Below, piece by piece: positions 14,582 through 23,033 of a stretch of 64,000 nt of DNA. The translations under genes were made by a program, and so were the position numbers. This stretch comes from Rhodobacterales bacterium. Lineage in GTDB: Bacteria > Pseudomonadota > Alphaproteobacteria > Rhizobiales > Stappiaceae. Position 1 is the first letter of the stretch, and each line of letters starts with the position of its first letter. Location: assembly GCA_008107755.1 (NCBI GenBank), contig VIRH01000087.1:1-64000 (forward strand). The letters run 5' to 3'. The notes below the pieces were generated by a model, which was given only the letters and a program-made list of their open reading frames with translations, ran no database searches and was not told the origin of the DNA.

Positions 14582-15994
14582 TCAGTTGAGATCCTTCAGC
14601 AGGCGCCCGTGCCGGCGCGTCTGCGCGACGAGATCGGCAAAGGTGCGATAGCCACGGGACACGAGTATCGGCAGCATGGTGCAAAGAGCCTCGGCGGTCA
14701 CGGTCGCATCCCCAAGTCCGGTGTGCCGGACGTCTGCCGAAACGGCAACACCGAGCCGGGCACAGACGGAGTCCAGATCATGTTTTTCCGTCTCTCCGAA
14801 GAGAACGGCCGACAAAAGCACCGTATCAAGCTTTGGATTGTCCCAGTCGAGACCAAGCGAGCGGCTGTGGCGCTCCACGAATGCCATGTCGAACGGAGCG
14901 TTGTGAGCCACCAGCACAGCCCCCTGGGCAAAATCATGCAGCGTCTCGACAGCGGCCGTCGCGTCCGGTGCACCGGCGACCATCTCGTCCGTTATTCCGT
15001 GAACCTTCGTTGACGACGGCGGTATCGGGCGCCCCGGATTGACCAGAATGTCGAGCGTCTCTCCCTCCACCACATGCCCCTTTCTCACACGCACGGCGCC
15101 AATCTGGACAAGCTCGTCCTTGTGGGGCGTCAGGCCGGTCGTCTCGGTATCGAAAACAACGAACGTCAATTCATCGATAGGTGTGTCCTCGATGGCCTGT
15201 TCCCCGCGCTGCTCGCTGAGGTCGAAATCATAGATGAGCGGTCTTGCTGCATCCGGAGCAATGCAGGCCTTGGCCGCATCGATCAGGATCATGTAGCCGG
15301 ACGCTTTGCTCAGTCTTTTAAGCCGCAGCTCGAAGGTCAGCTTGTTGCGCGTACACCTCACCTTCCCGGTCACCTCCGTCAGCGTTTCGCTGAACTTCGA
15401 CAGCGCAGCCTTCAGGTCGTCCTCGTTGAAGTATTCGAAAATCGACGCACTCAGCCGAGGCACATGCACCTGCCCCAGAATGTCGGCAGCCTGTCCGTCA
15501 TAGAGCATGATCTGGTTACCCGGACTGACCAGAATGATCGCGACCGGTATCTCCGTCAGCAAGATCGCCAGATGAGCCTTCTCCGCCATCAGCCGCGCGG
15601 TTTCCGCTTCGACCATCGTTTCGGCTTCCTGCGAAACGCGCTTCAGTTTGCCTGTCACCGCATCGACGGCCGGCCCTAGGTCCCCAAGATAGCGTGCTTC
15701 GTTCAGATCGAGCATCAGCGCCTCGTCGGTCTGGGACCGCACCCGGATCGCCGCCGAAAGTCGCTCTATCGGCTTGGCGACGTTTTCGTCGAAGAGCAGC
15801 CAGACCCCGGTGGCGACGGCCAGAATGCCGAAGACGGACAGGATACCGGAAAGGACAAAGCCCGAGCTGTCTCCTGGAACTGGAGATTTGAGATACCCGG
15901 CATAGAGCGACACGACGACGACACCTGCACAGGCTGCCGCGACGCCCAGAAAAAGCAGGAAAATGCGCAAGCGAAGGCTCAGTGAGATCAGCAT
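14582..15994 (-). CDS. Membrane-anchored sensor-like protein with DnaQ-type 3'-5' exonuclease domain
   Basis: About 470 residues from ATG 15994, which overlaps the stop of the upstream gene (TGATG). Two N-terminal membrane segments (residues ~8-30 and ~45-68) are followed by a HAMP-like helical region, a PAS-like part (PVAIILVSPGNQIMLYDGQAADILG) and a C-terminal DEDDh exonuclease (FVVFDTETTGL, HGITDEM, VAHNAPFDMAF, HTGLGDATVTAE). All four catalytic motifs are present. Such proteins occur with the DUF294 and SSS-symporter genes and are often annotated as pol III epsilon-like. The role is unknown; it may act in signalling rather than replication. Confidence 0.8.
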   Translation of the reverse strand: MLISLSLRLRIFLLFLGVAAACAGVVVVSLYAGYLKSPVPGDSSGFVLSGILSVFGILAVATGVWLLFDENVAKPIERLSAAIRVRSQTDEALMLDLNEARYLGDLGPAVDAVTGKLKRVSQEAETMVEAETARLMAEKAHLAILLTEIPVAIILVSPGNQIMLYDGQAADILGQVHVPRLSASIFEYFNEDDLKAALSKFSETLTEVTGKVRCTRNKLTFELRLKRLSKASGYMILIDAAKACIAPDAARPLIYDFDLSEQRGEQAIEDTPIDELTFVVFDTETTGLTPHKDELVQIGAVRVRKGHVVEGETLDILVNPGRPIPPSSTKVHGITDEMVAGAPDATAAVETLHDFAQGAVLVAHNAPFDMAFVERHSRSLGLDWDNPKLDTVLLSAVLFGETEKHDLDSVCARLGVAVSADVRHTGLGDATVTAEALCTMLPILVSRGYRTFADLVAQTRRHGRLLKDLN

Positions 15995-16515
15995 CAGCCG
16001 GCTCCGCAAAGGGTCGACAGAAGCGGGTCGCCCTCTCCCGCCTGCACCCAGTTTGCACCATCCACCGTCCCGTCGTCTTCGAACGTGGCCGCATCGGTCA
16101 CGATGGCCCGACGGTTCTTCTCGCAATCGACCAGCACCGGCGCCTCCCGGATGGGGGCCCAGCGCCCGAAGTAATAGACCTCCGTCAGCCTCAGTCCCGG
16201 CTGCTCGTCATGTTGTTTGACGAGTGCCGTATCGACAGCAACGAAACGGTCGACGAAAGGCACCAGATAGGTCCAGGGCCTGTAGGCGGAGCGGCTCTCC
16301 ACCGACTGCGCGACAACGACACCTTCCGGCAAGACCAGGACGCTGCGCGAATACCAGGTGTACTCGTTGTAGATCGTCACACCGATCATCATCACCCCGG
16401 CTGCAACGGGCGCCAGCCAGCGCGGCAACAATCCCCCCACAAGCCGATTCAGGAGCATGACGAAGCCCGCCGCGGCGATCCCGGCAACGAGCGTTGCGAT
16501 CAACTCCAGATACAT
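15994..16515 (-). CDS. Conserved membrane protein of unknown function
   Basis: A 173-residue protein with two N-terminal membrane segments (MYLELIATLVAGIAAAGFVML and WLAPVAAGVMMIGVTIYNEY). A periplasmic or cytosolic domain follows, carrying WYSRSVLVLPEGVVVAQSVESRS and YRPWTYLVPFVDRFVAVD. Its stop overlaps the start of the exonuclease gene, so it belongs to the symporter operon. I do not recognise the domain. The 97 bp separating it from DUF294 hold no clear signal. Confidence 0.65.
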   Translation of the reverse strand: MYLELIATLVAGIAAAGFVMLLNRLVGGLLPRWLAPVAAGVMMIGVTIYNEYTWYSRSVLVLPEGVVVAQSVESRSAYRPWTYLVPFVDRFVAVDTALVKQHDEQPGLRLTEVYYFGRWAPIREAPVLVDCEKNRRAIVTDAATFEDDGTVDGANWVQAGEGDPLLSTLCGAG

Positions 16516-16612
16516 TCCTGTCCTCCCTCTCCGGCAACGGGGCGCTCCCTCACCCCGGCCTCAATGTTCCGGTCTTTGCATGGCCGGATGCCTTCCACGG
16601 ATGCACCGCGAC

Positions 16613-18442
16613 CTACCCCAGGACACCGCGCCCGTGACCAATAGCGGATTGCATCGTCTTCACCACGACGAACGCATCGCGAAGATGACTTCGTTCGAAG
16701 TCGGACAAGGTCGACGGCCGCAGGAAGTTATCCGGCATCAGCCCCTCCTTGATCAGATCCGCCTGGTGCGTCAGCCGGGCCTCGGCAATAAGATCATAGG
16801 CATCCAGCAGATCGCTTGCCCCGGATTGGCTAAGCTGCCCCAGCCTGCGCGCCTCGACCAGCCGCGCACGCGTATTGACGGCCCCGATCTGTCCACGCAG
16901 GGCATGGATGCGTGCAAGATCCACGATTGGCACCACACCATTGTGCTTCATGTCGAGTGCATTCTTGTGCTCGCCTGAGCGTATCGTCGCAAGTCCGCGC
17001 AGAAGATTGAGCGGCGGTGAATGCTTCAGCGAATTGCTGATCATATGGGCGACGAAGATGGAATTCTCACTGGCGGCCTTCAGCGTTTCCGCCTGCAGGT
17101 CCTCGAAAAGTCGCGTGTCCCCACCGATCGGTCGCAGATCGAACATGACCGAACTCAGCATTTGTGCCTCGGGAACAGGCTTGTCGATCCAGCCACGGAA
17201 ATAGCTGCGCCACACCCGCACCGGCTGACACCAGCGCGCGTTGGTCGCCATCATGTCACCGGGGCAATAGACGTAGCCGCAGGTGTGCAGGCCATCGGAA
17301 ACGAAGCGCGCCAGTTCCGCGAAATAACCCTGCCGGTCCGCCTCGCTGACGTCATCTTCAAGGAAAAGGCAGTTGTCCTGATCACTCACCCCTGTCTGCT
17401 CCTGTCTCCCCTGCGAACCACAGGCGAGCCAAAGATAGCGAACCGGCGGCGGCCCGAGCTTCGCCTCCCCCAGAGCCAGCAATCGCCGCGTCGCGGCGTC
17501 CGCCACATCGGTGATCAGCCGCGTGACGATATCGTGCCGGCTCCCGCCCGCAACCAGTTGCAGAAGAACAGACGAAATTCCGGCGGTCACTTTCGCCATC
17601 TCCTCGGCGGATCCGGCACGCGAAACATCGCTGACAAGGCTCGCGGAGCTGACGGCCTGGAAACGCGTCAGATCGGTCTGGGTGACCATCCCCACCAGCC
17701 GGCCGCCCTCAACGATCGGCACATGCCCGATGTTGCGCTCCATCATCAAATTGAGAATGTCCGAGCCGATGGCCGTCGGCGCGAGCGTCACCGGGTTCGC
17801 CGTCATGACCTCGCCAACCGGCGTGGCGGCCGGCAGCCCTTCGGCAAGCACCTTGCCCGACAGGTCCCGGATCGTGACGAGCCCCAGCAGGCCATTCGAC
17901 CCATCGGTCACACACAACGAGGAAACGCCCTTGTTCCGCATCAGCAGGGCCGCGTCCTGCACGCTTGTCTCGAGCCTGCAGGTAATCGGGTTTCGGGCCA
18001 TCATGGCCTCGGCAAGGCTCGTCACGAGCTCCGCCCCTTTCGCCGCCGCGCGGCGGGCCCTGTCGAAGAAGCGCGCCACTGCCTTGCTCTCGTCCATCAG
18101 GGTCCGGAAGGCCGCCGGCGGCAAAAGCAGCACCAGCGTCTCCTCAAGCGCGCGAGCCGAAGTCGCGGCAAGTCCGTCCAGCAACAAACCGCGCTCCCCG
18201 AAGGTGTTGCGCGGGCCGAGTTGGCTGACCACCACCCCGTGCTGGTCCCGAACTTCGACCGCGCCTTCGTAAATCAGATAAAGGCCGGCAAGAGGCTCGC
18301 CAAAGCCATAGATGTCAGCACCCTGTTCGAAGGTCCTTCGCTCGAAGTCACCAGCAAGGCTCTGACGACGGTCCGGCGCCAAAGTATCGTAGGGATGCAC
18401 GGTGGCCAGAAATCTCTGGATCTCGTCTGATGTCGAAGCCAT
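16613..18442 (-). CDS. DUF294 nucleotidyltransferase-like protein with cNMP-binding and CBS domains
   Basis: About 609 residues from ATG 18442 (GAAGG site upstream; an upstream GTG at 18457 is possible). The order is: cyclic-nucleotide-binding domain (~15-130; LYLIYEGAVEVRD, NTFGERGLL), a CBS pair (~150-270; VSSLCVTDGSNGLLGLVTIRDL and NIGHVPIVEGGRLVGMVTQTDL), and a DUF294 nucleotidyltransferase domain (WLACGSQGRQEQTGVSDQDNCLFLED, with the GS...D-D metal motif) plus its C-terminal helical partner. This architecture accompanies acetate/SSS symporters and probably modifies or senses something for the transporter. It resembles GlnD-type uridylyltransferases. Confidence 0.85.
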   Translation of the reverse strand: MASTSDEIQRFLATVHPYDTLAPDRRQSLAGDFERRTFEQGADIYGFGEPLAGLYLIYEGAVEVRDQHGVVVSQLGPRNTFGERGLLLDGLAATSARALEETLVLLLPPAAFRTLMDESKAVARFFDRARRAAAKGAELVTSLAEAMMARNPITCRLETSVQDAALLMRNKGVSSLCVTDGSNGLLGLVTIRDLSGKVLAEGLPAATPVGEVMTANPVTLAPTAIGSDILNLMMERNIGHVPIVEGGRLVGMVTQTDLTRFQAVSSASLVSDVSRAGSAEEMAKVTAGISSVLLQLVAGGSRHDIVTRLITDVADAATRRLLALGEAKLGPPPVRYLWLACGSQGRQEQTGVSDQDNCLFLEDDVSEADRQGYFAELARFVSDGLHTCGYVYCPGDMMATNARWCQPVRVWRSYFRGWIDKPVPEAQMLSSVMFDLRPIGGDTRLFEDLQAETLKAASENSIFVAHMISNSLKHSPPLNLLRGLATIRSGEHKNALDMKHNGVVPIVDLARIHALRGQIGAVNTRARLVEARRLGQLSQSGASDLLDAYDLIAEARLTHQADLIKEGLMPDNFLRPSTLSDFERSHLRDAFVVVKTMQSAIGHGRGVLG

Positions 18443-18491
18443 TCCGCGGACCTTCACGCGTGTGTCAAAAATGCTGGCAACAAGTCCTGAA

Positions 18492-18552
18492 ACCCTGCCC
18501 GGTCGGAACCGGACAGGGTCACTTTCTTCAAAGGCAGGGTTTGAACCCTGCC
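18492..18552. promoter_or_regulatory. Two intercistronic hairpins between symporter and DUF294 genes
   Basis: The first is ACCCTG-C-CCGGT loop ACCGG-A-CAGGGT (18492-18519). The second is GGCAGGGTT-TG-AACCCTGCC (18533-18552), a perfect 9-bp stem. The arms share the ACCCTGCC sequence, so alternative pairing between them is possible. They lie between the symporter stop (18577) and the DUF294 start (18442) and may set differential expression within the operon by mRNA stability or partial termination. Confidence 0.6.
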
Positions 18553-18576
18553 GCTCCGTTCATGCGCGGCAGAACC

Positions 18577-20364
18577 TCAATGGTCCTGGGCCACCCCGGC
18601 GCCGCGCGGAATGCGCACGCTTTCCACCAGGTCCTTGATCGCCTGCGGAGTTTCCTTGGTCATTCCTGCCACGATGTAGGCCACAGCGAAGTTGACCGCC
18701 GCACCGATCGCACCGAACGACGTCGACTTGATCGGGCCGAGCAGCGGATCGGCATCGGTGAAGCTGTTCGTATCAGGAATGAACAGCCAGCCCTTGTGCA
18801 GGAAGATGTAGACCAGCGTCACGATCAGTCCCGCCAGCATGCCGGCAACCGCGCCCACGTTATTGATGCGGGTCGAGAAGATCCCCATCATCAGTGCAGG
18901 AAAGATCGATGCCGCCGCAAGGCCGAAGGCGAGCGCCACCGTCTGGGCTGCGAACCCGGGTGGGTTAAGCCCCAGATAGGTCGCAATGACGATCGCGACA
19001 GCCATGGCAATTCGGGCGGAAAGAAGCTCCCCGCGTTCCGAAATCCTCGGATTGATCGCTCCCTTGATCAGGTCGTGACTGACGGCCGAGGAGATGGCCA
19101 GCAGCAGTCCGGCAGCCGTCGACAACGCGGCGGCAAGACCGCCCGCCGCAACGAGCCCGATCACCCAGCTTGGCAGATTGGCGATTTCCGGGTTGGCCAG
19201 CACCAGGATATCCCGGTTGAAATTGGTCAGCTCGTTACCGACCCAGCCATTTTCAGCCGCAACAGCCTCCAGATCCGGGTTTGTGTCATTGTAGTACTGG
19301 ATCCTGCCGTCGCCGTTCTTGTCTTCCCAGCCGAGAAGACCGGTCTTCTGCCAGGTATCCATCCAGTCGTAGCGCGGATCGTTCTGGATCTGCTCCACGG
19401 CAACGGCGCCGCCGCCGATCCCGCCGTTCGGCCACATCATCTGCGTGATGTTGAGGCGTGCCATTGCTCCGACGGCCGGTGCCGTGAGGTAGAGAAGAGC
19501 GATGAACACCAGCGCCCAACCGGCGGACCAACGGGCATCGGACACCTTCGGCACTGTGAAGAAGCGCATGATCACATGCGGCAGCCCCGCCGTACCGATC
19601 ATCAGCGACAAGGTGAACAGAACCATGTCGAGCGTGTTGGAATGGTGGGCCGTATAATTGGCAAAGCCCAGTTCCGACACCAGCCCGTCAAGCTTAGCCA
19701 GAAGCGGCTCGCCCGTTCCGGTCTCATCGCCGAACAGGCCGAGTGCGGGCACGGGGTTGCCGGTCAGCTGCAGGGAAATGAAGATTGCCGGAATGGTATA
19801 GGCGAAGATCAGCACGACATACTGGGCGACCTGGGTATAGGTCACCCCCTTCATGCCGCCGAACACCGCGTAGGCGAAGACGATACACGCGCCGATCAGC
19901 AGGCCGGTCGTGCTGTCCACCTCCAGGAAGCGGCCGAAGGCCACGCCGACCCCCGTCATCTGGCCGATCACATATGTCGTCGATGCGACGATCAGGCAGA
20001 TCACGGCCACGATCCGGGCCGTCTGGCTGTAGAACCGGTCGCCGATGAATTCGGAGACGGTGAACTTGCCGAACTTGCGCAGGTAAGGCGCAAGCAGCAG
20101 GGCCAGGAGAACGTAGCCGCCTGTCCAGCCCATCAGGTAGGTGCTGTTGTCATAGCCGACGAAGGCAATCAGCCCGGCCATGGAAATGAAGGAAGCCGCA
20201 GACATCCAGTCCGCGGCGGTCGCCATGCCGTTGGTAACGGGGTGAACGCCCCGGCCGGCGGCATAGAACTCGGACGTGGTCCCCGCCCGGGCCCAGATCG
20301 CAATGCCGATGTAGAGGGCGAAAGAACCGCCCACGAACAGCAGGTTGATTGTAAACTGATCCAT
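18577..20364 (-). CDS. SSS-family sodium:solute symporter (VC_2705/ActP-like)
   Basis: About 595 residues from ATG 20364. Thirteen or so membrane helices are visible. The SSS signature is present (GWTGGYVLLALLLAPYLRKFGKFTVSEFIGDRFYS, then AVFGGMKGVTYTQVAQY). Loops include an unusual EF-hand-like segment GWEDKNGDGRIQYYND around residue 360, as in the VC_2705 subfamily. It would import a carboxylate such as acetate with Na+. The small DUF4212 subunit gene lies 13 bp upstream and DUF294 downstream, a well-known cluster. Confidence 0.9.
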   Translation of the reverse strand: MDQFTINLLFVGGSFALYIGIAIWARAGTTSEFYAAGRGVHPVTNGMATAADWMSAASFISMAGLIAFVGYDNSTYLMGWTGGYVLLALLLAPYLRKFGKFTVSEFIGDRFYSQTARIVAVICLIVASTTYVIGQMTGVGVAFGRFLEVDSTTGLLIGACIVFAYAVFGGMKGVTYTQVAQYVVLIFAYTIPAIFISLQLTGNPVPALGLFGDETGTGEPLLAKLDGLVSELGFANYTAHHSNTLDMVLFTLSLMIGTAGLPHVIMRFFTVPKVSDARWSAGWALVFIALLYLTAPAVGAMARLNITQMMWPNGGIGGGAVAVEQIQNDPRYDWMDTWQKTGLLGWEDKNGDGRIQYYNDTNPDLEAVAAENGWVGNELTNFNRDILVLANPEIANLPSWVIGLVAAGGLAAALSTAAGLLLAISSAVSHDLIKGAINPRISERGELLSARIAMAVAIVIATYLGLNPPGFAAQTVALAFGLAAASIFPALMMGIFSTRINNVGAVAGMLAGLIVTLVYIFLHKGWLFIPDTNSFTDADPLLGPIKSTSFGAIGAAVNFAVAYIVAGMTKETPQAIKDLVESVRIPRGAGVAQDH

Positions 20365-20377
20365 CTGTCCCCAGCCC

Positions 20378-20638
20378 CTATTCTTCGTCCACGCCGTGTT
20401 CACGGTCGAGCCTGTTCATTCGCCAGGCGTAGAAAAAGATGATTGCCAGGAACACCAGGATCGAACCCTGCTGGGCAAACCAGAAACCGAGATCGGTGCC
20501 GCCGACCGCGATTCCGCTCAAGAGCGGCCGCAGCAGGATTCCGAACCCGAACGAGACCAGCGCCCAGATAATGAGGCTGACCAGAATGATGCGCATATTG
20601 GCGGACCAATAGGCGTTGTTGGGTGAATTGTCGGACAT
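20378..20638 (-). CDS. DUF4212 small symporter subunit
   Basis: An 86-residue protein from ATG 20638, preceded by GGAGG five bases away. Two membrane segments are visible (MRIILVSLIIWALVSFGFGILL and FAQQGSILVFLAIIFFYAWRMN), with the DUF4212 hallmark of FGFAILLRPLL-type and WFAQQGSI-type stretches. It is the partner of the VC_2705-type SSS transporter immediately downstream. It is the first gene of the operon, so the promoter lies in the long gap to the right. Confidence 0.9.
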   Translation of the reverse strand: MSDNSPNNAYWSANMRIILVSLIIWALVSFGFGILLRPLLSGIAVGGTDLGFWFAQQGSILVFLAIIFFYAWRMNRLDREHGVDEE

Positions 20639-21440
20639 GTCGTCTCCTCCACATGAAACCGGACGGTCCAGAAGGCTGAACACGCCGGAACGCCGCTTCT
20701 ATGGATTGGGAGAGCCGCGGACCGTCGCGGTCCTTCGCCGGAGCCATTTTCCCGACGTTCGCCAGCCGGATCGACCAACCGCGTTCGCCAGCAGCCCGAA
20801 CGCAGTCAAAGACTGCCGGAAAAACTGCTTCCTGAAATTTTTCTCAGGCGACACCCCAATGCACCAGAACTGGCACGGAGGGACGTTACCAGTAACGACA
20901 AAGCGTTCAACTCAACTTAGGGACTACTCCGATCAGCTAGGATAAGACCTATGTCGTAAGTGGTTAGACGTATTCTGCAAAAAGCCTGAAAACGTGCACG
21001 CCCGTCAGGGTTGCGGTCAGCCAGCCTTGAAGAAACGCGGAAGAGAAGCATTCTTCCGCATCAACAAACCGCCGCCGGCAAAAGAGTCTGCACCGCCTTC
21101 GGAAGCGCTTTGCATCGGGCCATCCTGGGCGGCGACGGCAGAAAATGTCAGTCCTTCCGGCTTTGCAGCCCGAGAGCCCCTGCGCACTTGGGCTCCCGCC
21201 CGGACGTAAGCGCTGCCCTGTCGCCGATCCCGGTTCGTGCGCAACCAATTCGGGATCTGGCGCGTTGATGACCCAAGGACGCTTTTCCGGCTGCCGTGTT
21301 CGTCTTCGACAGTCGATCCTGCCGATTGCTTCCCGCCGAACTCCGCGGCCTTTTAGCCAGAATTTGGCGTCTCAATCTTGAACCAGATGAAAATAGAAGG
21401 ATCGAACCTGAACCGATCCCGCCAGACAGGAAGGTTTTCC
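20639..21440. other. Long intergenic region, divergent promoters of symporter and molybdenum-enzyme operons
   Basis: An 800-bp gap without a convincing gene. It must hold the promoters of both flanking operons. One dyad is visible, GTTAC-CA-GTAAC (20885-20896), in the middle of the region. Short open frames on both strands (for example 20964-21248 minus) lack ribosome binding sites and protein-like composition. Confidence 0.5.
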
Positions 21441-22082
21441 ATGCCCCCAGCTACCGCTCCCGACATGCGCAGCCAGATGCGGCAAAACGATCACTCCTCG
21501 GACGCGTCCGCACGGCGCAAAAGCCCCGGCCAACAGTCGCCAGCCCAGGCCGAGGGAATAGCGTCCGGAGAAATGACCACAGTTTCCCTCAAGGTGAACG
21601 GCACGGAGCACACCGTCACGCTCGACAACAGGACGACGCTGCTTGATGCCCTTCGCGAAAAACTACAGCTGACCGGACCGAAAAAGGGCTGTGATCACGG
21701 CCAGTGCGGCGCCTGCACCGTCTCGGTCAACGGCAAGCGCATCAATTCCTGCCTCAGTCTCGCTGTCATGCATGAAGACGACGAGGTCACCACCATCGAA
21801 GGGATCGGCACAGCCGATGATCTCGACCCGATGCAGCAAGCCTTCATCGATCACGACGGCTTCCAGTGCGGATACTGCACCCCCGGCCAGATCTGCTCTG
21901 CGAAAGCCGTGTTGGAAGAAATTCGCGCTGGCAGTCCGAGCCATGTCACGGAAGATCTGACCGCCCGCATAGAGGTCACGGAAGCGGAAATCCGCGAACG
22001 GATGTCGGGCAACATCTGCCGTTGCGGCGCCTACGCCAACATCCTTGCAGCCATCACCGAAGTTGCGGAGGAGCGGGCATGA
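21441..22082 (+). CDS. 2Fe-2S subunit of a PaoABC-like aldehyde/xanthine dehydrogenase
   Basis: About 213 residues from ATG 21441 (AGGAAGG six bases upstream); ATG 21573 would remove a 44-residue low-complexity leader. The [2Fe-2S] plant-type ligands are [10 protein letters not shown] and the second cluster has CGYCTPGQ and GNICRCGAY. The operon order 2Fe-2S, FAD, molybdopterin matches PaoA-B-C. Unlike E. coli PaoA, I see no twin-arginine signal peptide, so the enzyme may stay in the cytoplasm. Its stop overlaps the FAD-subunit start (ATGA). Confidence 0.85.
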   Translation: MPPATAPDMRSQMRQNDHSSDASARRKSPGQQSPAQAEGIASGEMTTVSLKVNGTEHTVTLDNRTTLLDALREKLQLTGPKKGCDHGQCGACTVSVNGKRINSCLSLAVMHEDDEVTTIEGIGTADDLDPMQQAFIDHDGFQCGYCTPGQICSAKAVLEEIRAGSPSHVTEDLTARIEVTEAEIRERMSGNICRCGAYANILAAITEVAEERA

Positions 22083-23029
22083 GACCTTTCACCTATGAGC
22101 GCGCGCTTGATCCCGTCTCCGCCGCCGCACGCGCGGCTGAAGTTCCTGGCGCCCGGTTTATCGCCGGCGGCACCAATCTTATCGACCTGATGAAGCTGGA
22201 AATCGAGACGCCCGACCATCTGATCGACGTCAACGGTACGGGGCTGGACGAAATCACGGTCACAGAGGACGGCGGCCTGCGCATCGGAGCGCTGGTATCA
22301 AATACTGATCTCGCCGATCATGATGTTGTGAGACGCGACTATCCGGTCCTGACACGCGCCCTCGTCGCCGGAGCCTCCGGACAGTTGCGCAACAAGGCGA
22401 CCACCGGCGGCAATCTGCTGCAGCGAACCCGCTGCCCTTATTTCTATGACACGGCCCAGCCCTGCAACAAACGCGCGCAGGGAAGCGGCTGCGCGGCACT
22501 TTCGCCAGGCGCTCACTCGCGCCAACTCGGCATCATCGGTGTTTCGGACGCCTGCATTGCCCAGCACCCCTCGGATATGGCGGTCGCCCTCCGCGTGCTC
22601 GATGCGGTTGTGGAAACCATGACGCCCGCAGGCGACATCCGCCTCATTCCATTGAAGGACTTCCACTGCCTTCCCGGCAGCACACCGGAGAAGGAATCCG
22701 TTCTCATGGACGGTGAGATCATAACCGCCGTCTACCTTCCGCCCCCGGTCGGCGGCAAGCAGGCCTATCACAAGGTCCGGGACCGGGCCTCATACGCCTT
22801 TGCACTCGTGTCCGTCGCCCTCATCCGTCATCCGGATGGCTCCGGCCGCGTAGCCCTCGGCGGCGTCGCCCCCAAGCCCTGGGCTATGGACGAGGCCGAC
22901 GCCGAGCTGCCCAACGGCGCGAAGGCCGTGATGGCAAAGCTTTTGGAGGGCGCACGTCCGACAGAGGAAAACGCATTCAAGATCAGACTGGCCGAACGCA
23001 CGCTCGCCGCGATGCTGGCCGGGGAGTGA
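22079..23029 (+). CDS. FAD-binding subunit of the PaoABC-like molybdenum hydroxylase
   Basis: About 316 residues from ATG 22079. FAD-binding motifs are [13 protein letters not shown] and [14 protein letters not shown]. The following CPYFYD...[13 protein letters not shown] stretch provides the cysteines that bind a [4Fe-4S] cluster in PaoB-like subunits. The C-terminal CO-dehydrogenase-type domain ends around residue 315. The gene overlaps its upstream neighbour by four bases, so expression is coupled. Confidence 0.88.
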   Translation: MRPFTYERALDPVSAAARAAEVPGARFIAGGTNLIDLMKLEIETPDHLIDVNGTGLDEITVTEDGGLRIGALVSNTDLADHDVVRRDYPVLTRALVAGASGQLRNKATTGGNLLQRTRCPYFYDTAQPCNKRAQGSGCAALSPGAHSRQLGIIGVSDACIAQHPSDMAVALRVLDAVVETMTPAGDIRLIPLKDFHCLPGSTPEKESVLMDGEIITAVYLPPPVGGKQAYHKVRDRASYAFALVSVALIRHPDGSGRVALGGVAPKPWAMDEADAELPNGAKAVMAKLLEGARPTEENAFKIRLAERTLAAMLAGE

Positions 23030-23033
23030 CGGC

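Noticed and set aside
18430-20442. Long + strand frame (670 codons) opposite the symporter
   Set aside because: Antisense shadow of the SSS symporter gene; the product is rich in His, Arg and Gln and shows no domain.
20964-21248. 94-codon minus frame in the symporter/PaoA-like intergenic gap
   Set aside because: No ribosome binding site, random-looking composition, no operon context.
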